NCBI GenBank assembly: GCA_003153775.1
Contig: PMBI01000082.1
Span: 1-38,864 of the forward strand
Source: Syntrophaceae bacterium
Lineage (GTDB): Bacteria > Desulfobacterota > Syntrophia > Syntrophales > UBA2185
DNA length: 38,864 bases
Direction of reading: 5' to 3'
In this document: in pieces, positions 23,587-32,733 of the stretch
Layout: every line of letters starts with the position of its first letter
Position numbering within the stretch: the stretch's first letter is position 1
Position numbers and translations under genes: made by a program
Notes under the pieces: model-generated
Told to the model about the DNA's origin: nothing
The model's database searches: none
What the model saw: only the letters and a program-made list of their open reading frames with translations

Positions 23587-24433
23587 TTTTTGACCCTTGA
23601 AAAACCTCTATCAATTCCCTCCTTGCCTCTCCGATGGTGAGAGGGATCTTCTTGAAGGGAATATTGTCTTCATGCTTCAGCCGATAAATCAATTCTGCGA
23701 TATGGGGCATGCGCAGCTTAACCTGGTTCATGTCTTCCGGCGCCGTAAAGACATCCTCGGGCGTTCCGCCCCTCACTATCCGTCCCTTGCTCAGTATATA
23801 GAGCCGGTCAAGGAATACAGGGACGAGGTCTACGCTGTGGGTAGCCATGACAATAGTGACATCCCTATCCTTATTGAGCCTCGTGAGGAGATTCATCATC
23901 TGGTATTCGCCGAACGGGTCAAGCCCCGCCGTCGGTTCGTCGAGAAGCAGTATCTCATGACCCATGGACAAGAGTCCCGCGATGCAAATCCTCTTTTTCT
24001 GGCCGAAGCTCAAATGATGGATGGATTTTTTTGCATAATCCTCCATCTCTACAGACCGGAGGGAATCTGTCACCCTTTCTTTAACCTCCGTCTCCGTGAA
24101 GCCCATGTTCATGGGGCCGAAGGCCACGTCCTCAAATACTGTGGGAGCAAATAGCTGGTCATTGGGATTCTGAAAAACGATTCCCATCTTTCTGTATATC
24201 TCACGTGGAGCGAGGCCTCTGATGTCGACGCCGTCGAGGAGAACGCTGCCCTGAAAATCCTTGAGGAGACCATCCATAATTTTCAGGAGGGTCGTCTTCC
24301 CGGAACCGTTATATCCGAGGATGCCCGTGAATTCAGCCTTTGCGACGCTAAGGCTGATACCGGAAATCGCCTCAGTTCCGTCCGGGTAGGTGTACGTGAG
24401 ATTTTTCAGTAAGAGCCTGGTCATATCTGCCAT
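23579..24433 (-). CDS. cbiO: cobalt ECF transporter ATPase
   Basis: ATP-hydrolysing subunit of the CbiMNQO energy-coupling-factor cobalt importer. The 284-aa protein has Walker A GYNGSGKTT (40-48), Q-loop VFQNPNDQLFAP, signature LSFGQKKRICIAG, Walker B ILLLDEPTAGLD and switch His in MATHSVDLV. The start could also be ATG 24424 (fourth codon, MTRLLLKN), which makes an ATGA overlap with the cbiQ stop; neither start has a strong SD. Confidence 0.95.
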   Translation of the reverse strand: MADMTRLLLKNLTYTYPDGTEAISGISLSVAKAEFTGILGYNGSGKTTLLKIMDGLLKDFQGSVLLDGVDIRGLAPREIYRKMGIVFQNPNDQLFAPTVFEDVAFGPMNMGFTETEVKERVTDSLRSVEMEDYAKKSIHHLSFGQKKRICIAGLLSMGHEILLLDEPTAGLDPFGEYQMMNLLTRLNKDRDVTIVMATHSVDLVPVFLDRLYILSKGRIVRGGTPEDVFTAPEDMNQVKLRMPHIAELIYRLKHEDNIPFKKIPLTIGEARRELIEVFQGSKNE

Positions 24434-25173
24434 AGGAATCCCATCATCGTGACGAACAGAAAGGAAATGACAACCTCTGCGAGACGGAAAGGTTTTTGTT
24501 TCAATAAAGGGATCTGGCCGTCGTAGCCCCTCTGTACCATGGCGACGCTGATGTTCTGGCTGTGCTCAAATGCCTTGAGGATAAGGGACCCGACGAGGAT
24601 GCCGATGGAACTGAAGCGGCGATTGAGGGTGGCATAGCCGAGACGATTTTTTTGCGCATCGTAGATCACTCCGGCATCCTCGATCAAAACAAAAATATAC
24701 CGGTAGGCATACATCAGTATCTCGATAAATCCCTGAGGGACCCTGAGCCAGGAAAGAGCAGCGAGCAATTCCGTAAAGGGAGTAGAAAATACCATTACCG
24801 CCATGATCGATATGGCTGCAATAATTCTGCTCGCGATGGACAGCCCTTCCGCGAGTCCTTCCCTGTAGGCCGTGATCTGGATTCCCATTATTTCGGTGGA
24901 AAAAATGCTCTCCCCCCCGGAGAAAAATATCTTGAGAAGGAGTATGACGAGCACGATAAAAACGGGTTCTGAAAAACGGAGCAGGAAGACCCGCCAAGGT
25001 ATTTTCATCCGCCAGCACTGAAAGAGGCACAGTGCTGTGACAAAGAGATGAAAGGCAGATCCCTTGTAGCTCAGCACCATGACCAGAATGGCGAGGGTCA
25101 CGACAAGCTTCACTCTTGCGTCCAGCCTCGAAAGCCAGTGCTCTTCATTATGGATGTATTTTGAAAATATCAT
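24421..25173 (-). CDS. cbiQ: cobalt ECF transporter transmembrane (T) component
   Basis: The T subunit that links the CbiO ATPase to the CbiM substrate-binding subunit. The 250-aa membrane protein starts with the CbiQ-type cytoplasmic stretch HWLSRLDARVKLVVTLA, has about five to six membrane segments, and carries the coupling motif in AMVQRGYDG near residue 215. ATGA overlap with cbiM (25170-25173). Confidence 0.95.
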   Translation of the reverse strand: MIFSKYIHNEEHWLSRLDARVKLVVTLAILVMVLSYKGSAFHLFVTALCLFQCWRMKIPWRVFLLRFSEPVFIVLVILLLKIFFSGGESIFSTEIMGIQITAYREGLAEGLSIASRIIAAISIMAVMVFSTPFTELLAALSWLRVPQGFIEILMYAYRYIFVLIEDAGVIYDAQKNRLGYATLNRRFSSIGILVGSLILKAFEHSQNISVAMVQRGYDGQIPLLKQKPFRLAEVVISFLFVTMMGFLWQI

Positions 25174-26237
25174 TTATCTTCCATCATCGCTTCTTTTTTG
25201 TCATCAACACGTGTCCGCTTTTCTGCAACGAGAGCCCTCCAGTAATAACCGGCGGCGAATCCGCCTATTGCTCCGGCAGCAAGAAATAAGAAGAGGAGAA
25301 GATCGCCCTGTTCTTTATCGATAAGAGGCGCCTTCGCCTCTCTCCCATGCTCCTTCGCAACTTTTTCAATCACGGCCTCATCAACACCGGTCCACTTGGC
25401 GGCCTCCGCCGGGATGGCAGCCGACAACGCCCCGCCGAAGATGAAAAAAGCTACAATCAAAGCTGTCATGCCCTGTTTTCCCATCGCCACATCACCCGGC
25501 TTGATCACGTGCATCTTGACGAGTATATCCGGCCGCTTCTTATACAGGAGCATTACCATGCCCGCAGTGATGGCCCCTTCGAGAATTCCGAGGGGCAATT
25601 GCGTGGGGATGAAGGCGATGAGGATTTTATAGAAGAGCGGCAGAAAGGCCGCACCGCCTTTGATGCCGGAAGCCAACTCTACGGATGTCATCAAATACGT
25701 GGCCCAGTCTGCAAACAATCCTGCCATGAAGCCGGAAACTGCTATGCCCATTCTGAGAGACAATAATATCCTGAATGTAAAGTAACCGGCAAAGGAACCC
25801 ATGACGCCCATGGACACAATATCGGCCCCTAGGGTGGAGAGCCCGCCATGGGCGAGAAAAATCGCCTGGATGAGGAGCGCCACGGCGGCGATGACGACGC
25901 TGATTGCCGGCCCGACGAGGATCCCGGAGATACCCGTGCCGCAAGGATGAGAACAGGTTCCAGCAAATGGTATGGGTATGGGCATGCATGAGATGATGAA
26001 GACAACAGCCGCCATAAGCCCCGCAAGTGGCTTGAAGGAGAGATCGTTACGGGAGCGCCTGTTCAGGCTGTAGAGTCCGTAAGCGACAAAAGGAATGGCC
26101 AGGGCAAACCACAACGCCGCCCAGTTCAAGGGAAGTATCCCCTCGGATATATGCATGGCATATGCATCCTGCGCAGAGAGCAAAGCGCCTACGGAAAAGA
26201 GAGCGATAAGAGAAATTTTTATCGGAGAGTTATTCAT
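25170..26237 (-). CDS. cbiM: cobalt ECF transporter substrate-binding subunit, CbiM with fused CbiN/PDGLE-like C-domain
   Basis: The S component that binds Co2+. The 355-aa protein has a signal peptide (1-27). Cleavage after AYA would expose MHISEG (28-33), so His29 becomes the second residue of the mature protein, as required for metal binding in CbiM/NikM. The core membrane domain includes MPIPIPFAGTCSHPCGTGISG and ILVGPAISVV. After about residue 255 an extra region carries a membrane helix, an extracytoplasmic loop (WTGVDEAVIEKVAKEHGREA) and a final helix, the CbiN/PDGLE layout. No separate cbiN exists, so this fusion supplies it. It directly abuts cbiX (TGAATG). Confidence 0.94.
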   Translation of the reverse strand: MNNSPIKISLIALFSVGALLSAQDAYAMHISEGILPLNWAALWFALAIPFVAYGLYSLNRRSRNDLSFKPLAGLMAAVVFIISCMPIPIPFAGTCSHPCGTGISGILVGPAISVVIAAVALLIQAIFLAHGGLSTLGADIVSMGVMGSFAGYFTFRILLSLRMGIAVSGFMAGLFADWATYLMTSVELASGIKGGAAFLPLFYKILIAFIPTQLPLGILEGAITAGMVMLLYKKRPDILVKMHVIKPGDVAMGKQGMTALIVAFFIFGGALSAAIPAEAAKWTGVDEAVIEKVAKEHGREAKAPLIDKEQGDLLLFLFLAAGAIGGFAAGYYWRALVAEKRTRVDDKKEAMMEDK

Positions 26238-26669
26238 TCAGCCTCCGTCTGGGCTATCTGTCGGCGGTTTCTGCTCGCGGATATCGGGAAGATCCTTGGA
26301 TTCAACAAGTCGCTTTATTACCAGGTCAACGATACACTCGTCGAACCCGAGGTTTTTGCCCAGCACTAATTTCACATGAGGATATTTCGCTGCTTTGTCC
26401 CGAAGAAGTTCGGGGATATCCTCGATGAGATGAAGACCGGTGTGAAGAAAGTACGGCATGACGATGATTTTCGTTGCCCCTCTGGCCACACAGCTTTCAA
26501 ATACCTCGGGAAAGTGGCGGCCCAGCCTCGACATATAGCAGATCTCTATGATCTCCCGCGGGAGCTTTTCCCGCATCCGCGCTGCCACTTGTTCCATGCC
26601 TTCCCCCGCGCCGGGAATGCGGCTGCCGTGCCCAAAAAGGATGATGGCTTCTTTTTCAGCATTCATCAT
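26238..26669 (-). CDS. cbiX: sirohydrochlorin cobaltochelatase, short form
   Basis: Inserts Co2+ into sirohydrochlorin without ATP. The 143-aa protein is the single-domain CbiX(S) form: IILFGHGSRIPGAGEGMEQVA with the metal/catalytic His, and IIVMPYFLHTGLHLIEDIP with the second His pair. The frame is open to 26711, but ATG 26669 (or the next codon, 26666) is preferred because GGGAGG lies 5-8 bases upstream. Its start overlaps the end of cbiC by 14 bases. The C-terminal tail is short and polar; there is no His-rich tail. Confidence 0.93.
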   Translation of the reverse strand: MMNAEKEAIILFGHGSRIPGAGEGMEQVAARMREKLPREIIEICYMSRLGRHFPEVFESCVARGATKIIVMPYFLHTGLHLIEDIPELLRDKAAKYPHVKLVLGKNLGFDECIVDLVIKRLVESKDLPDIREQKPPTDSPDGG

Positions 26670-27369
26670 TTTTACCTCCCGCCTGCGATGCTGCCAGGGA
26701 GCATAACGCATGAATGACGCTTACGGCAATGGCGCTCCCGCCGCGGCGGCCTGTCAGTGCGATATATGGAATGTTGAGGGACATGATCTCCTCCTTGCTC
26801 TCGGTGACGTGCACAAAGCCGACGGGCATGGCAATGACAAAGGCCGGACGGATGTCCTCTTCAATGATCATGCGATTCAACTCGAGGAGGGCGACGGGCG
26901 CATTTCCAAAAACGGCGATGCCTCCCTGGAGTATTTGCTTAGCTTTGCGAACCGCAAAGAGAGAGCGGGGAAGCCCTGATTCACGGGCATCTTCGGCGAC
27001 ATCAGGATCGGCGATATGGCAAAATATGTTTTCAGGACTGTAGCGCCCGCATGCGGTGCGCAATCTTTCCATGGATAGTCCCGAGCGTATCATGTTTGAG
27101 TCGGCGTAGATGGGCCGCCCTGCCTTGAGCGCCCCGATGGCCGCGGGAATGGCGCGAGGTGAAAATTTCACAGACTCCATGACGCCGAAGTCACCGGTGG
27201 TATGGATCATACGGCGGACCACCTGCCACTCAGCGGCCGCAAAGCTGTGGGGCGGGGCTTCTCCATCGATGATTGCGAAAGACCATTCTTCAATCTCCTG
27301 TCCGCTCTTCGGCGCTTCGTAGAGGGTATGAATGAATGGTTTTCTCGGTGGTTGCTTTTTTACGCTCAT
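26656..27369 (-). CDS. cbiC: cobalt-precorrin-8 methylmutase
   Basis: Moves the C11 methyl to C12 to give cobyrinate. The 237-aa protein has the family block VVRRMIHTTGDFGVMESVKFS with catalytic His56, then IYADSNMIRSGLS, FGNAPVALLEL and AMPVGFVHVTESKE. Full length compared with the usual 205-225 aa. ATGA overlap with cbiA (27366-27369). Confidence 0.95.
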   Translation of the reverse strand: MSVKKQPPRKPFIHTLYEAPKSGQEIEEWSFAIIDGEAPPHSFAAAEWQVVRRMIHTTGDFGVMESVKFSPRAIPAAIGALKAGRPIYADSNMIRSGLSMERLRTACGRYSPENIFCHIADPDVAEDARESGLPRSLFAVRKAKQILQGGIAVFGNAPVALLELNRMIIEEDIRPAFVIAMPVGFVHVTESKEEIMSLNIPYIALTGRRGGSAIAVSVIHALCSLAASQAGGKNDEC

Positions 27370-28805
27370 CTTCGGGATCCACAGTGGTCAATAAAATATT
27401 TCAGCGCCTCCGGCTGGGAGGCGAGGTGGAGGTGTACATAGCTTGCCAGCACACGGCCCTTTTGAAAACCCTCGCTCACAGCGTCATCACTGCGGCGCCG
27501 CTTCATTGAGTAAACGGCATTCCATTCGGCGTCTTCCGTCGGATCAGCCGTTAATTCCGAATAATGGAATTCGTGTCCCCGCAGGACTGCGCCGGGAGCA
27601 CCCCAGAGGGAATCGGCATTCAGTGTGACCTCGACATAGCCCAGGGACCTAAGCCGGTCAAGCATCCTCGTTGATGCAGGTATCAGCCCGACCATCGGGT
27701 GTATGGCCCCGCTGCGCTTCTCCAGTTTCCGGCAGAGGTACATGAGCCCGCCGCATTCTCCATACACGGGCCGACCTGAAAAGGCGAATGCCCGGATGGA
27801 CGCGAGCATTGACTTGTTTGCCGAGAGTGTCTCCGCGTGCTCCTCCGGATAACCACCGCCGATGTAGAGGGCATCGATATTTGCGGGAAGAGTGCTGTCC
27901 GCAAGGGGCGAGAAGTAATACAGTGTGCAGCCCCTCATAACGAGTTCGTCAAAGAAGTCCTGGTAGTAGAAATGGAAGGCCGCATCGCGGGCGACACCGA
28001 TGGAGATGCCGTGGGAATGATTCTCTGCATCATTCGCTCCTTCAATCACTCCCAACGGTTGACAGAAACCTGTCCTGTTTGCGTCCGCGCTTGACGTCGC
28101 TGATGCGAGAGGCGGCGCCTGCCGGGCAATGCGAATGATGTCATCGAGAGATGCATGCCTTTCGAAGGCGGCTGCAAGTTCGTCGAGGATCGATGGAGAC
28201 AGATTCCCGGAGTCAGCAGTCACCAAGCCGAGGTGCCGGCTGGGAAGACCGGGGAGCGAACCCTGCGGGACGCCGCCCACGAGCGGCGGAAGCGCTTCTG
28301 CTGCAAGAGACGTAGCAAGCATCGATGCATGGCGCTCCGATCCGCAGCGGTTGGCGATCACACCGGCCATATTTAAATCCTTTTCAAAAACGGAATATCC
28401 TTTTACGAGGGCGGCAAGACTTCTGGCCATGCCGTACACCTCGGCAATGAGGATTATTGGCGCACCCAGCCAGCGTGCGATTTCCGCTGTGCTGCCTTCG
28501 GGACCGGCGGGGTCCGCGCCGTCAAATAGTCCCATGACGCCTTCGATGACGGAAATATCTGCGCCATGCGAGACGCGGGCAAAGAGCCGGGAGACATAGT
28601 CTCTCCCTGCCATCCAGCCGTCGAGATTATAGCATGGCCTTCCCGAAGCGAGAGAGAGGTACGTTGGGTCCAGGAAATCCGGTCCCACCTTGAACGTCTG
28701 TACCTTAAGCCCTCGCTTTCTCAGCGCCGTAACGATGGCCAGGGTCAGGGACGTTTTTCCCACGCCGCTTTGCGTGCCCGCTATGACAATCCGGGGGCAG
28801 TCCAT
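27366..28805 (-). CDS. cbiA: cobyrinate a,c-diamide synthase
   Basis: ATP- and glutamine-dependent amidation of the a and c side chains. Numbered from ATG 28805, the 479-aa protein has P-loop GTQSGVGKTSL (10-20), VGPDFLDPTYLSLASGRPCYNLD, and a C-terminal class I glutaminase-like domain with nucleophile Cys in VYGECGGLMYL and His in GHEFHYSEL. The frame runs upstream to 28937, but that extension is Arg-rich, lies inside the adenosyltransferase gene and is not family-like. ATG 28805 is two bases after the adenosyltransferase stop, so coupling by reinitiation is likely. Confidence 0.95.
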   Translation of the reverse strand: MDCPRIVIAGTQSGVGKTSLTLAIVTALRKRGLKVQTFKVGPDFLDPTYLSLASGRPCYNLDGWMAGRDYVSRLFARVSHGADISVIEGVMGLFDGADPAGPEGSTAEIARWLGAPIILIAEVYGMARSLAALVKGYSVFEKDLNMAGVIANRCGSERHASMLATSLAAEALPPLVGGVPQGSLPGLPSRHLGLVTADSGNLSPSILDELAAAFERHASLDDIIRIARQAPPLASATSSADANRTGFCQPLGVIEGANDAENHSHGISIGVARDAAFHFYYQDFFDELVMRGCTLYYFSPLADSTLPANIDALYIGGGYPEEHAETLSANKSMLASIRAFAFSGRPVYGECGGLMYLCRKLEKRSGAIHPMVGLIPASTRMLDRLRSLGYVEVTLNADSLWGAPGAVLRGHEFHYSELTADPTEDAEWNAVYSMKRRRSDDAVSEGFQKGRVLASYVHLHLASQPEALKYFIDHCGSRR

Positions 28806-28807
28806 AT

Positions 28808-29335
28808 TCAGTATTCCACTCCCTCTTGTCCTTCCCGTCCTTCTTGAAAACCGTGTTTGACCATACGCATGTCCGTTACCGTGTCGGCTATGGATATCAG
28901 CCCTGCCGTAGCGTTCCGGCCCGTCATGACGACGCATATCCCGGGAGCTCCTTTACGGACGGCTTCGATGACCTGTCCCTCATCGAGAAGTCCCTTTCCG
29001 ATGGCGGTGCATATTTCATCGAGAACGACAAGATCGTATCCGCCTGAAGAAAGGGCTTGTGCAGCGAGTTTCAGGCCTTCTGCGGCGGCCATCACGTGTT
29101 CCGGGAATGCAGGGTCGGTCCGGTCCGGGACAAATCCCCTCCCGGTTTGCACGATCTCGCAACCGGGCAGATGCCTGCAAGCTGCCACCTCTCCCGTCGT
29201 GGGATCCGCTTTCACGAATTGGATGACCAGGGTCTTCATGCCGTGCCCGCTTGCGCGCAGCGCCGTACCCAGGGCGGCCGTCGTCTTTCCTTTGCCGTCT
29301 CCCGTAAAAAGCAATATCCGCTTCTTATCTTTCAC
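28808..29335 (-). CDS. cobA: corrinoid adenosyltransferase (BtuR/CobO type)
   Basis: Transfers the adenosyl group from ATP to Co(I) corrinoids. The 175-aa protein has P-loop TGDGKGKTT (11-19), LVIQFVKADPTTGE, LVVLDEICTAIGKGLLDE and VVMTGRNA. Start is GTG 29335 with GAGGA upstream. The C-terminal end is Glu/Gly-rich. It lies 13 bases after the cobD-cbiP gene and 2 bases before cbiA. Confidence 0.95.
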   Translation of the reverse strand: MKDKKRILLFTGDGKGKTTAALGTALRASGHGMKTLVIQFVKADPTTGEVAACRHLPGCEIVQTGRGFVPDRTDPAFPEHVMAAAEGLKLAAQALSSGGYDLVVLDEICTAIGKGLLDEGQVIEAVRKGAPGICVVMTGRNATAGLISIADTVTDMRMVKHGFQEGREGQEGVEY

Positions 29336-29348
29336 ACTGACATTCCTC

Positions 29349-31922
29349 TTATCGCAATCCCATCAACCGATAGATTGCATCCATGTTCAAACGTCTGCGG
29401 ACGATATCGGCCAGGCGGTCGAAGGCCGGCTCCAGGTCATAAGCGGCGAGTAGCTTTCCCACAGGGGTGAGGCCGCGGCGGGTCCTCAATCTGTCGATAA
29501 ACCACCGGCGAAATTCGTCGGCGTCGAATATCCCGTGGAGGTATGTTCCCCACAGGAGTCCGTCTTCCGATCTTACGCCGACTACTGCGCCGTCCGCACG
29601 CACAACTGCGGCAGGCATGTTCATGCCGTTTGTGAGTCCATGGTGTATCTCATATCCCTTCAAGGCAATGCCCGAATCGGCGTGACGCGCCGAGACGCAT
29701 TCGAGTGTCTTCTCCACGGCCAGCGTCGTTGCGACCGGCAGCAATCCCAGCCCTTTGATGGTCCTTCCTCCGGACTCGATGCCATGCGGATCGGCGATCT
29801 CGTTGCCAAGGATCTGAAACCCGCCGCAGATGCCGATGATCTCGGTCTTTCCGTTATGGGCCAGGTCTGCGATCCTTCCCGCGAGGCCGTTCTTCCTGAG
29901 ATAATCCAGGTCGCCGATGACGTTCTTGCTCCCCGGCAGGATGACGGCGTCAGGGCGCCCGATATCGTGCGAGGAACGGATGACGCGCAGGTGCACGTCT
30001 GGCTCCAGGCGGAGCGAATCGAAATCAGTGAAGTTCGATATATGGGGAAGGTCGATAAGTGCGATCTCCACTGCATCTCCGGCAGGGCGCGTTTTTTCTT
30101 TAGGGCCGTTCTTGAAGGTGACGGAGTCCTCTTCCGGGAGTCCGAGGTCTTTGAGATAGGGGACGATGCCGAAAGTGGGACGCCCTGTGTGGCGCTCCAC
30201 ATAATTTATGGCGTCATCAAGGAGCGATTCATCCCCGCGAAAACGGTTGATTACAAACCCTGCGACCAGCGCCCGTTCCCATTCCGCAAGAACCTCCATC
30301 GTCCCTACGAATGAAGCAAAGACTCCGCCCCGGTCGATATCGCCCACAAGAATAACCGGCGAACGGGCGTAGCGGGCCATGGCCATGTTTACTATATCGT
30401 GATGCTTGAGATTGACTTCCGCTGGGCTGCCCGCCCCTTCGAGGATGATGACGTCGTGCTCGGAGGCAAGGGAATCGTATGCGTCCTTTGCTGTTGTGAA
30501 CGCCTCCGGCTTGTAGGAGATATACTGTCCCACATTCATATTCCCTACAGGCTTTCCCATTATGATAACCTGGGCGCCCGTATCGCTGCTGGGTTTGAGA
30601 AGGATCGGGTTCATCCGTACATCGGGGTCGATCCGGCAGGCCTGGGCCTGGACGACCTGGGCGCGGCCCATCTCGCCTCCATCCCGCGTGACGTAAGAGT
30701 TCAGAGACATGTTCTGCGCCTTGAAGGGCGCGACACTGTAACCGTCCTGTAGCATGATGCGGCAGAGGGCGGCGGCCATGACGCTTTTTCCCGCGTTAGA
30801 GCTCGTCCCCTGGATCATGAGAGCAGGTTTCGTCTTCCTGCCGGCCGATATGTGTGTCACACCGAGGACGTCGCGGAGCTTGTTAAAGAGAATCTCATTT
30901 TCTTCCGCGGTCCTGACAGCAACGCGGAAGAACCTTGCATCAAGTCCGTCAAAATTCTCGCAAACCCTGATGGCGATTCCCATGGGGAGGAGCTTTTCTG
31001 CGAGCGCAGGCGCGCTTAGCCCTTTTCGGTCAATCCGCACCATGAGATAATTTGCCTCCCCCGGGTACACATAAAGCCCGGGGATGGACTGCAATTGCTC
31101 CGTGAGGTATTTCCGCTCCGCATGGCAGTATGCATTCGTCTTTCGCGCATATTCTTCATCCGCCATGGCCTTTTCCCCGATGGCCTGGGCGATGGTATTG
31201 ACTGACCAGGGAGGCAATAGATTTTTTATCCGCTCAATTGCGGCAGGGTCTGCTATACAACAGCCCAACCTCAACCCCGGTATGGCGAAGAACTTGGTGA
31301 AAGAGAGAAGCACGATAACATTGGGAGGACGCCTTTGGGTCAGGCTGTCCATGCCTTCTACAAATGCGGCGAACGCCTCGTCTATGACGAAGGTGACGGA
31401 CGCATTTCTCAGGGCCATGCCTCTGATGGCATCGGCATTGCAGATCAAGCCCGTCGGGTTATTCGGCTGGCCGATAAACACGATGTCGCCTTCACGGAGC
31501 CGCGCTTCAATGGCTGCCAGATTGGGCCGGAAGGCGTCTTCTTCTTTCAAGATAATCTTTTCCAGCGTCAGCCCGGCAAGTTCCGATGCTCGCGCGTAAT
31601 CCGTATAGGCGGGAACGGGAATGACGGCGCGTCTCACGGGAAGTTCCCGTGGTATGAGGTAGATGAGTTCTGTAGAACCGTTCCCGGCAACAATCTCATC
31701 TTCAGCGACTCCATAACGCGCGGAGATTGCCTTGATAAGGGCCGCGCAATCAGGGTCAGGATAATGGGCGAGAGAGGCAATCATCCGGCTCACGAGGGGC
31801 CTCATCCATTCCGGTGGACCCAGAGGATTTATGTTGGCCGAAAAGTCCAGGATCTCCTCCGGCGCAATACCCGCAGTAGCAGCCAGTTTTCTCAGGTTTC
31901 CACCGTGCTTGTTTGATGTCAT
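29349..31922 (-). CDS. cobD-cbiP: fused threonine-phosphate decarboxylase (CobD) and cobyric acid synthase (CbiP)
   Basis: One 857-aa protein with two complete enzymes. Residues 1-360 are a class I PLP enzyme like CobD, which makes (R)-1-amino-2-propanol phosphate from threonine phosphate: [18 protein letters not shown] (152-158), DEAF (181-184), and Schiff-base Lys210 in [14 protein letters not shown]. From about 366 comes CbiP, which amidates b, d, e and g side chains: [12 protein letters not shown] (369-380), [24 protein letters not shown], glutaminase nucleophile Cys699 in GICGGFQ, and GYEIHHG and GTYLHGIFD. The join is a short linker ([11 protein letters not shown]) without frameshift or internal stop. 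It is the first operon gene, behind the riboswitch. Confidence 0.95.
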   Translation of the reverse strand: MTSNKHGGNLRKLAATAGIAPEEILDFSANINPLGPPEWMRPLVSRMIASLAHYPDPDCAALIKAISARYGVAEDEIVAGNGSTELIYLIPRELPVRRAVIPVPAYTDYARASELAGLTLEKIILKEEDAFRPNLAAIEARLREGDIVFIGQPNNPTGLICNADAIRGMALRNASVTFVIDEAFAAFVEGMDSLTQRRPPNVIVLLSFTKFFAIPGLRLGCCIADPAAIERIKNLLPPWSVNTIAQAIGEKAMADEEYARKTNAYCHAERKYLTEQLQSIPGLYVYPGEANYLMVRIDRKGLSAPALAEKLLPMGIAIRVCENFDGLDARFFRVAVRTAEENEILFNKLRDVLGVTHISAGRKTKPALMIQGTSSNAGKSVMAAALCRIMLQDGYSVAPFKAQNMSLNSYVTRDGGEMGRAQVVQAQACRIDPDVRMNPILLKPSSDTGAQVIIMGKPVGNMNVGQYISYKPEAFTTAKDAYDSLASEHDVIILEGAGSPAEVNLKHHDIVNMAMARYARSPVILVGDIDRGGVFASFVGTMEVLAEWERALVAGFVINRFRGDESLLDDAINYVERHTGRPTFGIVPYLKDLGLPEEDSVTFKNGPKEKTRPAGDAVEIALIDLPHISNFTDFDSLRLEPDVHLRVIRSSHDIGRPDAVILPGSKNVIGDLDYLRKNGLAGRIADLAHNGKTEIIGICGGFQILGNEIADPHGIESGGRTIKGLGLLPVATTLAVEKTLECVSARHADSGIALKGYEIHHGLTNGMNMPAAVVRADGAVVGVRSEDGLLWGTYLHGIFDADEFRRWFIDRLRTRRGLTPVGKLLAAYDLEPAFDRLADIVRRRLNMDAIYRLMGLR

Positions 31923-32116
31923 TTCCTTTTCCTGTATAAGATTGCTTTATCGCCGCGCACTCCGGCAAGGGCATCATGGCAACAAGATGCTGACTGGGAA
32001 ATTCCGGCATGGTCAGTCGAGCTAACAGATTTGAACGAACCGTAGGCATCTTTGCAGACCGGGACGGCGGGCTGGTAAAGCAGGAATGGAATAATTGAGA
32101 AAAGTAATGTAGCCGT

Positions 32117-32148
32117 AAAAATCCCCCCTCGAGGAACCGCGATGGATT
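32117..32148 (-). terminator. riboswitch expression-platform terminator candidate
   Basis: On the - strand, AATCC (32148-32144) pairs with GGATT (32124-32120), and an inner CCTC/GAGG stem lies between; TTTTT follows. The 5' arm is the same strand that closes P1 of the aptamer, so aptamer and terminator would be mutually exclusive. Stability has not been computed. Confidence 0.45.
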
Positions 32149-32286
32149 GGTTTTCCGGCTTCGGGCTGCCTACTCACCCGCCTTCCCGTCATGCACTTTT
32201 CATGACAGTGGCTTTTTGAGGTTTTCGTTCCCTTCACGGCTGCGGGGCAGCGGGGGCATTTAACCCCTCTTCCACACATCCATCGG
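32141..32286 (-). promoter_or_regulatory. cobalamin riboswitch aptamer controlling the B12 operon
   Basis: On the - strand the B12 box is clear: GCCACTG (32212-32206), a variable hairpin, then GGGAAGGC (32187-32180). Other conserved parts are GCTGCCCCGCAGCCGTGA upstream (compare the family GCTGCCCCCGCAACTGTGA) and GAAGCCGGAAAACC downstream. P1 is GATGGAT (32284-32278) with ATCCATC (32147-32141). It lies about 220 bases before the cobD-cbiP start. The remaining leader (32116-31923) shows no gene; small frames there lack an SD. Confidence 0.93.
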
Positions 32287-32309
32287 TATCTTTTTGTTAT
32301 TTCAGGTGA

Positions 32310-32338
32310 TGAGTAACAAAGGAGGGTTTTTTTGTCAA
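32310..32338 (-). promoter_or_regulatory. promoter candidate for the cobalamin operon
   Basis: On the - strand, TTGACA (32338-32333, 6/6) and, 17 bases on, TACTCA (32315-32310, weak -10). It sits between the mini rod-protein stop (32355) and the riboswitch (from 32286), the only room available. Confidence 0.45.
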
Positions 32339-32354
32339 GATATAATTGACAGCA

Positions 32355-32702
32355 TCAGGCGATGGCGTCGAGGAGAGTTTTCCGCATCTCGTCTTCAGTT
32401 GTGAGTGTCTTGATATTGGCGGCGTAGGCATGCTGTGTAGTGATCAGGTTGACAAGTTCCTCAGCCAGGTTAACATTCGATGATTCCTGCTCTTTGCCCT
32501 TTTCATCGGGAGGCAACGCATCGCCCGGCGTATCGACCTGGCTTATGGAGACTTTGACGCCTGAAGGGTAGACGTCCTCGAATTCTGCGAGGCTCTTCTT
32601 GAAGCCATTCGTATTTACGTTAGCGATATTGCTGGCGGTGACATCCATTTTCCGGGAAAGGGAACCGAGGGCGGAGAGGGCTGTATTAAATGCATCGGAC
32701 AT
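32355..32702 (-). CDS. small FlgC-like flagellar rod/hook family protein
   Basis: A 115-aa protein with both terminal signatures of flagellar rod/hook proteins and almost nothing between. Residues 5-36 carry ALSALGSLSRKMDVTASNIANVNTNG, the basal-body rod N-terminal motif. Residues 76-115 carry NVNLAEELVNLITTQHAYAANIK, the flg_bbr_C motif. FlgC proper is about 135-150 aa. The true start is ATG 32702: GGAGGTGA precedes it, and a sigma-28 promoter (32734-32761) lies inside the longer open frame. No other flagellar gene is in the window. It may be a minor rod or filament-associated part or an export-apparatus helper. Confidence 0.85.
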   Translation of the reverse strand: MSDAFNTALSALGSLSRKMDVTASNIANVNTNGFKKSLAEFEDVYPSGVKVSISQVDTPGDALPPDEKGKEQESSNVNLAEELVNLITTQHAYAANIKTLTTEDEMRKTLLDAIA

Positions 32703-32733
32703 GCTTTCACCTCCAAGCAATGATGGTATACCT

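Noticed and set aside
31756-32049. 97-codon - strand frame between the riboswitch and cobD-cbiP
   Set aside because: It overlaps the cobD start in another frame, has no SD and shows no family features. Treated as leader sequence.
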